Shown here piece by piece: positions 6,093 through 10,180 of a DNA stretch of 10,180 bases. The translations under genes and the position numbers were made by a program. This DNA comes from Planctomycetota bacterium (GTDB lineage Bacteria; Planctomycetota; Planctomycetia; Planctomycetales; Planctomycetaceae): contig JAEYWB010000860.1 of NCBI GenBank assembly GCA_023429275.1, forward strand, positions 1 to 10,180, given 5' to 3'. The notes beneath the pieces were generated by a model, which saw only the letters and a program-made list of their open reading frames with translations, was not told the DNA's origin and did no database searches. Within the stretch, counting starts at the first letter, position 1. Each line of letters starts with the position of its first letter.

Positions 6093-6403
6093 TGGCCGTC
6101 ACACCCGTCACCTCACTTCCGCTCTCAGCGGTCGCCCCGGAATCGATGGCCCCCTCAGTGGCCCGATCCGGAGCGTCCGCTGAGCTGCCGTTTTCGCAGC
6201 TCGTCACCGACCTGCTGAAAGACGTCAACCAGCAGCAGATCGGAGCCCAGCAGTCGATCCAGGATCTCGCGACCGGCCAGGCGGACAGCCTCCAGGGTGT
6301 CGTCCTGAACGTCGCCAAGTCGGACCTCGCCTTCCAGCTCCTCATGGAGATCCGCGACAAGGTGATCTCGTCGTACCAGGAAATCATGAGAATGCAGGTC
6401 TGA
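6092..6403 (+). CDS. fliE: Flagellar hook-basal body adaptor FliE
   Basis: FliE joins the MS ring (FliF) to the proximal rod. This 103-residue protein has the usual length. Family features: a variable Pro/Ala/Ser-rich N-terminus (1-32), then FSQLVTDLLKDVNQQQIGAQ (34-53), LATGQADSLQGVVLNVAKSD (59-78), and the C-terminal LMEIRDKVISSYQEIMRMQV (84-103), nearly identical to the FliE consensus ending EIMxMQV. It starts at the A of the preceding TAA (TAATG). After its stop there are 136 bases before fliF, filled largely by a heptamer-repeat hairpin; fliE and fliF are normally tightly linked, so this gap is unusual. Confidence 0.95.
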   Translation: MAVTPVTSLPLSAVAPESMAPSVARSGASAELPFSQLVTDLLKDVNQQQIGAQQSIQDLATGQADSLQGVVLNVAKSDLAFQLLMEIRDKVISSYQEIMRMQV

Positions 6404-6404
6404 C

Positions 6405-6507
6405 GCGAGTCTCAAGTGGTAAGTAGCAAGTATCAAGTGGCAAGTCTCAAGTATCAGAGACGAACGACGCGGGCCTGATTGATACTTGATACCTGACACT
6501 TGTCCCT
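6405..6507. repeat. Facing heptamer arrays forming a long hairpin between fliE and fliF
   Basis: Directly after the fliE stop, eight 7-base units run in phase from 6405 to 6460, with forms TCAAGTG, GCAAGTA, GCAAGTC and TCAAGTA. A facing array runs from 6480 to 6507 with TGATACT, TGATACC and TGACACT. Bases 6434-6456 and 6480-6502 are inverted repeats of 23 bases matching at 20 positions, with nine perfect pairs (CAAGTATCA/TGATACTTG) next to a 23-base loop. No T tract follows, so it is unlike an intrinsic terminator. It could tune mRNA stability or partly attenuate. Confidence 0.85.
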
Positions 6508-6539
6508 TCCTTCCCCCTCCCTTTGCGACCTCCCCAGCC

Positions 6540-8096
6540 GTGGAATTCTTCCAGAACCTGATGACGCAGCTCACCGGCCTGTGGAGCCGCTGGTCTCGCG
6601 CGCAGCAGATCTCTGTCGCGGCGGGTCTTGTTCTCTGCCTGGGGCTGATGGCGGGTGTCGGCTACTGGTCGATGCAGCCCGACTACCTGCCCCTCGCGAG
6701 CGGCCTCGCGCCGGCGGACGCCGCGGAGATCGTCAGCACCCTCGAGGCGGAGCGGATCACCTACAAGCTGAACTTCTCCGGCTCGGCGATCGCGGTTGCC
6801 AAGAGCGACCTGAGCCGTGCGCGGCTCGCCTGCAAGGAACACCTCGGAACCGCCGCCGGGCCGAAGGATGCCGACTCGGCCACCGACATCTGGAGCGATC
6901 CCTCCCTGACGCATGTCCGGCTCCTGCGGCAGCAGGAGACCCGCCTCGCCAGGTCGATTGCGCAGCTCAGGTCCATCAAGTCGGCCACGGTGCACATCAG
7001 CAAGCCGGAATCCTCTCCGTTCATCCGCGAGCAGGGCCGGACCACCGCCAGTGTCGTCGTCGAGCTCCGTCCCGGAGCGATCCTGACGGGACGGGACGCC
7101 TCCTCGATCGTCAGCCTCATCTCTCACGGCGTGGAGGGACTCGCCCCCGGTGACGTCAGCGTGATGGACACCGAGGGCCGCCTCCTCACCTCCGAAGGGG
7201 GACTCGAAGGGGATGTGGCCGGGCAGCTCGAATACCGTCGGCGGCTCGAAACGAGCCTGGCCTCCAAGGCCGAGACGATGCTTGCCGAGGTCCTCGGCGT
7301 TGGTCATGCCGTCGTCCGGGTGACGGCGGATGTCGACTTCACCCAGACGACGTCGACCCAGAAGACCTATGACCCCTCCGGCAAGGTGAAGACGACCGAG
7401 AAGATCGTCTCCGAAACGAACGATTCCCCTCGCGCCATGGCGAGCGGTCCCGCCGGGACCCCATCGAATGTCGGCGGCGCGGCGAGCGGAGCCCGGAGCG
7501 TGCAGAGCGCTGCGAGCAAGCGGGAAGAGAGCGAGACCAGCTACGCCAATCCCGAGACGACCAACACGACCGCGGAAGCTCCCGGTCGGATCCGCCGGAT
7601 CACGGTCGCCGCCGTCGTGGACGTCCCCGAGCCGGAGCCCGCCACCGCGGGAGCGAAGACCAAACCGGCTCCTCAGCTCGACAAGGCGTCTCTCGAGGCC
7701 CTCATCAAGCAGGCGGTCGGCTTCGACCCGGATCGGAACGACCAGGTGGAAGTGGTCCTCGCGAAGCTCGCTCCGATGGAGCCGATGGCGGCCGCCCCGC
7801 CGATCGCATCGGTCGATTCCGTCAAGGACCTGCTCCGCGCGGCCTCGCTCGGGATCGTGGCCCTCGTGATGGGGGGCATCGGACTCCTCACCCTTCGCCG
7901 GCTGCGACCCGTTGTCATCGAGCAGCCGTCCACGACCGAGGTCTCCCTGACTGCTGCCCGGCGATTGGCCGCCCTCCAGGAACAGGCCCGCGCGAACCCC
8001 GAAGCGGCCGCCGAAGTCATCAAGGCCTGGCTGGGCATGAAAGTGTCCGGCGAAACCGCCCCCCCGACCTCCGCCACATCGCGCCGAGCGGCCTGA
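6540..8096 (+). CDS. fliF: Flagellar MS-ring protein FliF
   Basis: FliF builds the inner-membrane MS ring on which the rod and rotor assemble. From GTG 6540 the protein has 518 residues, in the normal range. The N-terminus MEFFQNLMTQLTGLWSRWSR resembles the FliF start; an earlier TTG (6486) falls inside the repeat hairpin and is unlikely; ATG 6561 is an alternative. Transmembrane helix 1 is about 23-42. The YscJ/FliF ring-building domain follows (about 46-220), with QQETRLARSIAQLRSIKSAT and ELRPGAILT. The FliF C-domain covers about 235-410, with VRVTADVDF, a Ser/Ala-rich loop (295-335) and VAAVVDVP. Helix 2 is about 434-452 (ASLGIVALVMGGIGLLTLRR). The cytoplasmic tail, with ANPEAAAEVIKAWLG (485-499), is the FliG-binding part. 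No Shine-Dalgarno site is seen. fliG follows after 40 bases. Confidence 0.94.
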   Translation: MEFFQNLMTQLTGLWSRWSRAQQISVAAGLVLCLGLMAGVGYWSMQPDYLPLASGLAPADAAEIVSTLEAERITYKLNFSGSAIAVAKSDLSRARLACKEHLGTAAGPKDADSATDIWSDPSLTHVRLLRQQETRLARSIAQLRSIKSATVHISKPESSPFIREQGRTTASVVVELRPGAILTGRDASSIVSLISHGVEGLAPGDVSVMDTEGRLLTSEGGLEGDVAGQLEYRRRLETSLASKAETMLAEVLGVGHAVVRVTADVDFTQTTSTQKTYDPSGKVKTTEKIVSETNDSPRAMASGPAGTPSNVGGAASGARSVQSAASKREESETSYANPETTNTTAEAPGRIRRITVAAVVDVPEPEPATAGAKTKPAPQLDKASLEALIKQAVGFDPDRNDQVEVVLAKLAPMEPMAAAPPIASVDSVKDLLRAASLGIVALVMGGIGLLTLRRLRPVVIEQPSTTEVSLTAARRLAALQEQARANPEAAAEVIKAWLGMKVSGETAPPTSATSRRAA

Positions 8097-8136
8097 CCGA
8101 AACCAGCGAATCACGAACCGCAGGGATGCGGATGAC

Positions 8137-9147
8137 ATGTTGACCAAGGACGATCGACCGCTGATTCTCCTCCGTCTGCTCGACGAAGATGTCCGGCAGC
8201 AGGTGCTGCAGCATCTCCCGGCGGAGCAGGCGGCGTCGCTGCGCAAGGGGCTCGCCGGGAAGGCGAAGGATTCGGTCGACTGGTCGCTCGAATCGACCGT
8301 GATCGACGAGTTCCAGATGATGCTGGAGTTCCTCGAGGCTCACGCTCCCGCGACGGTTCCGGCGCCCCCGGCCGCTCCATCCGGGGAGTTGACCTCGACC
8401 GGCCCGACGGGAACCGCGGCCCCTCAGCTGCACATTCACGATCCGGACGAAGGAATCTCCGAAGGTCCGACCTTCAAGCCGAGCCACGACCCGATCGCCG
8501 ATCTCGAGAGGATGCCCGCGCAGATGCTCGGGGCGGCCCTGCAGGGGGAGCAGCCGCGCATCGTCGCGATCCTTCTCAGCCGTCTCTCGGGGGCACGCAC
8601 GGCCGAGCTCCTGGGATTCTTCAAGGACGAGCAGAAGCAGGCGATTGTCAAAGAGCTCAGCCGCGACTCCGTCGCCAACCCCGCCCTCCTCGACCGCCTC
8701 GCGCGGGCGACGATCGGCCGGGCGATCGAAGCGGCCGCGGCTCCGCAGCCCGAGCAGACCGACCGGCTGGCCCGGCTCACGGAGATCCTCCGCTCGCTCG
8801 ACAAGGCCCAGCGGGGTCCGATGCTCCAGACCCTCGAGGAGGAGGATCCCGAACTCGCCGGTCAGCTCTCCGGGTCGCTCTACAAGTTCGAAGACCTCGG
8901 GGCGACGGAAGACCGCGTCATTCAGAAGATCCTCGGACAGGTCGAATCGACGACCCTCGCGACCGCCCTCTTCAAGGTGGACGACGCCATCCTGCAGAAG
9001 GTCCTCAAGAACCTCTCGCGACGGGCGCAGCAGTCCCTCACCGAAGAGCTGCAGCTTCAGACACACGTTCCGACAGCCCGCGTCCGGCAGGCTCGTGCGG
9101 CCATCGCCCAGATCATGGCCAAGATCGCGAGAGAGGAGGACGCATGA
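8137..9147 (+). CDS. fliG: Flagellar motor switch (rotor) protein FliG
   Basis: FliG sits on the cytoplasmic face of FliF and receives torque from the stator. This protein has 336 residues (E. coli 331). The N-terminal domain (1-70) is followed by a Pro/Ala/Thr-rich linker (71-118). The middle domain starts near 120, with GEQPRIVAILLSRL (137-150) in place of the usual EHPQ motif: EQPR at 138-141. The C-terminal domain contains KFEDLGATEDRVIQKILGQV (250-269) and LKNLSRRAQQSLTEEL (290-305). By eye alignment to E. coli, Arg281 is kept (Arg296) and the acidic pair Asp288-Asp289 is Glu303-Glu304, while Lys264 is Phe279 with a Lys next to it, and Arg297 is not kept in place. A weak AGGGA lies about ten bases before the ATG. 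Function is secure even though it is divergent. Confidence 0.93.
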   Translation: MLTKDDRPLILLRLLDEDVRQQVLQHLPAEQAASLRKGLAGKAKDSVDWSLESTVIDEFQMMLEFLEAHAPATVPAPPAAPSGELTSTGPTGTAAPQLHIHDPDEGISEGPTFKPSHDPIADLERMPAQMLGAALQGEQPRIVAILLSRLSGARTAELLGFFKDEQKQAIVKELSRDSVANPALLDRLARATIGRAIEAAAAPQPEQTDRLARLTEILRSLDKAQRGPMLQTLEEEDPELAGQLSGSLYKFEDLGATEDRVIQKILGQVESTTLATALFKVDDAILQKVLKNLSRRAQQSLTEELQLQTHVPTARVRQARAAIAQIMAKIAREEDA

Positions 9148-9219
9148 CCGCTCCCCTCCTTCTGACTCTGATCGGCGGCTCCACCGGCTCGCACCGGGCC
9201 GCAGGGAGACTCCTCGACC
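9148..9219. other. Spacer between fliG and fliH
   Basis: These 72 bases separate two genes that are usually closely packed. Frame 1 contains stops here, so FliH cannot be extended upstream. Another frame starts with an ATG overlapping the fliG stop (ATGA at 9144-9147) but runs across fliH without family features. AGGGAG (9203-9208) may be the fliH ribosome binding site. Confidence 0.5.
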
Positions 9220-9879
9220 ATGGCCCGTTTCTCCAACCCGGTCTTCCGGCAGATCGGCGGCGGCCGGCCGCGCACCGCGACCGGGGAGATCTCGTCTCCC
9301 ACCTTCGAGTCGATTCCGCGGAGCGAGCCGCCTCCTCCACCTCCCCCGCCGACGCCTCCGCCTCCCGATCCGGCGGAGATGCGACAGCTCATCGCCGGCC
9401 TCGAGGAACTGGTACAGGAACACGAACGGCGGCGGCAGGAGTCTCTGGGAGAGCTGCAGCAGCTGGCCGTGGAGCTGGCGGTTGCGGTCGCCTCGCAGGT
9501 CGTCTCGCGGGCGATCGACGCCGATCAGTTCGGAGTCAGGGAGCTGGTCGGATCGCTCGTGGACCGGCTGGGACTGGCGGAACCGATCACGGTCACGCTC
9601 CATCCGCAGGACCTCAAGCTCCTTCAGGAGCAGCTCACGGAAACACCCGGGGGCTGGGATCCGAAGCTCATGACATTCGGCAGCGATCCGCAGATCCCGC
9701 GGGGGAGCTGTCGCGGCACCTCCGCCCGGGGAGACGTGCTGGCCGAGTCCGCCCTGCATCTCGCCGAGCTGCGCCGGCACCTGCTGGAGGGGCTGGACGA
9801 TGCTGAAATTGAACGTCGACACGCTTCGCCGGCAGATCACCGACTGCGACGGTTTCCGGACCGTCGGGAGACTGCTTAG
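9220..9879 (+). CDS. fliH: Flagellar export regulator FliH
   Basis: FliH binds the export ATPase FliI and links it to the FliN part of the C-ring. This 219-residue protein has a basic, variable N-terminus and a striking proline tract (eight, then four prolines, residues 37-49), then a helical segment (54-98) rich in Gln, Glu and Arg with LQQLAVELAVAVASQVVSRA, the FliH stalk. The C-terminal domain has PITVTLHPQDLKLL and DPQIPRGSCRGTSARGDVLA, matching the FliH/YscL/V-ATPase E pattern of a processed Pro-Gly-Cys loop. The domain appears to end near EGLDDAE (about residue 196); the last 25 residues read as an unrelated Arg-rich tail because the stop lies inside fliI. Start ATG 9220 is preceded by AGGGAG at 11 bases. 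Identity is inferred from weak but coherent motifs plus order. Confidence 0.85.
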   Translation: MARFSNPVFRQIGGGRPRTATGEISSPTFESIPRSEPPPPPPPPTPPPPDPAEMRQLIAGLEELVQEHERRRQESLGELQQLAVELAVAVASQVVSRAIDADQFGVRELVGSLVDRLGLAEPITVTLHPQDLKLLQEQLTETPGGWDPKLMTFGSDPQIPRGSCRGTSARGDVLAESALHLAELRRHLLEGLDDAEIERRHASPADHRLRRFPDRRETA

Positions 9880-10180
9880 CGCCCGCGAGATGATGACCGC
9901 CCGGCTTCCCGCCGCGGTCGGCGACGTCTGCGACCTGCGGCTCCCGGATGGCCGGTCGGTCGGCTGCGAGGTCATCGGCTTCGACGGCGAGATCGCCCAG
10001 ATCCTTCCGTTTCACCAGGTCGAGGGAGTGCGGACCGGCCTCGAAGTCGTCCGCCGCAACCGGCCTCTTTCGACCCCGGTCGGCTGGGAGCTGCTCGGCC
10101 GGGTCATCGATCCGCTCGGCCGGCCGGTCGACGGCGGCCCTCCGCTGACCCCGCGCCGGTGGAAGTCGACGCACTTCACC
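9800..10180 (+). CDS. fliI: Flagellum-specific export ATPase FliI (N-terminal part)
   Basis: FliI is the F1-ATPase-like hexamer that powers unloading of export substrates. Only 127 codons fall in the window and the frame stays open to the end; the Walker A motif lies further downstream. The visible part is the N-terminal beta-barrel domain: VGRLLSAREMMTARLPAAVG (22-41), CEVIGFDGEIAQILPF, LSTPVG, then LLGRVIDPLGRPVDGGPPL (99-117), the family's hallmark GRVxDxLGRPxDG entry into the ATPase domain. ATG 9800 starts inside the fliH frame, 80 bases before the fliH stop. A GGAGGGG run (9786-9793) lies seven bases before it and serves as a good ribosome binding site, supporting this start. Confidence 0.94.
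   Translation, partial: MLKLNVDTLRRQITDCDGFRTVGRLLSAREMMTARLPAAVGDVCDLRLPDGRSVGCEVIGFDGEIAQILPFHQVEGVRTGLEVVRRNRPLSTPVGWELLGRVIDPLGRPVDGGPPLTPRRWKSTHFT

Noticed and set aside
6404..6539. Intrinsic terminator between fliE and fliF
   Set aside because: The stem is AT-balanced with mismatches and no T run follows; operon order argues against a stop here.
6447..8246. Long minus-strand open frame across fliF
   Set aside because: Antisense shadow; composition is Arg/Gly/Ala-rich and low in recognisable motifs, and fliF is certain.
9144..9806. 220-residue frame starting ATGA at the fliG stop
   Set aside because: The coupled start is tempting, but it runs in another frame through fliH, shows no family feature, and is Arg/Pro-rich like a shadow.
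8020..9975. 651-residue minus-strand open frame across fliG and fliH
   Set aside because: Antisense to two recognised genes; residues such as RRRRRGRWRRR are typical of shadow translation.

Overview
This GC-rich window (roughly 65% GC) is chromosomal flagellar territory from a Gram-negative (diderm) bacterium. My best guess is a member of the Planctomycetota. That guess rests on general style: two proline-rich lipoproteins beside fliA, few Shine-Dalgarno sites, a divergent FliG/FliH, and heptamer-repeat hairpins between genes. No marker gene proves it. No rRNA, tRNA, CRISPR, insertion sequence, phage or attachment site is visible.

Layout. (1) 1-251: tail of an unrecognised upstream gene. (2) 338-2985, plus strand: fliA (the flagellar sigma-28 factor), a 70-residue CxCG protein, a coiled-coil lipoprotein, and a second lipoprotein whose start overlaps the previous stop. 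The last three are unnamed. A strong two-way hairpin terminator (3016-3050) ends the block. (3) 3090-4655, minus strand: a 521-residue HDOD-GGDEF protein, a likely active diguanylate cyclase, read against its neighbours. (4) 4656-5292: a 636-637 base divergent intergenic region with hairpins, a perfect palindrome, three GAATTGG words and a sigma-28-like element right before flgB. (5) 5293 to window end, plus strand: flgB, flgC, fliE, fliF, fliG, fliH and the first 127 codons of fliI. This is the classical order for the proximal rod, MS ring, rotor switch and export ATPase.

How it works together. FlgB, FlgC and FliE form the base of the rod on the FliF ring. FliG is the torque-bearing rotor part on the cytoplasmic face of FliF. 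FliH and FliI are the peripheral export ATPase and its regulator. FliA would transcribe later flagellar genes and perhaps this operon itself. The HDOD-GGDEF protein would make c-di-GMP, the usual switch between swimming and attachment. The two lipoproteins may belong to an envelope part of the motor, but this is only inferred from position.

The least explained content is a family of 7-base tandem repeats (unit beginning AGT) at three intergenic sites: before fliA, after fliA, and between fliE and fliF. At the third site two facing arrays can form a 23-bp stem inside the operon. Other oddities are an 80-base fliH/fliI overlap and a possible leaderless flgB transcript.
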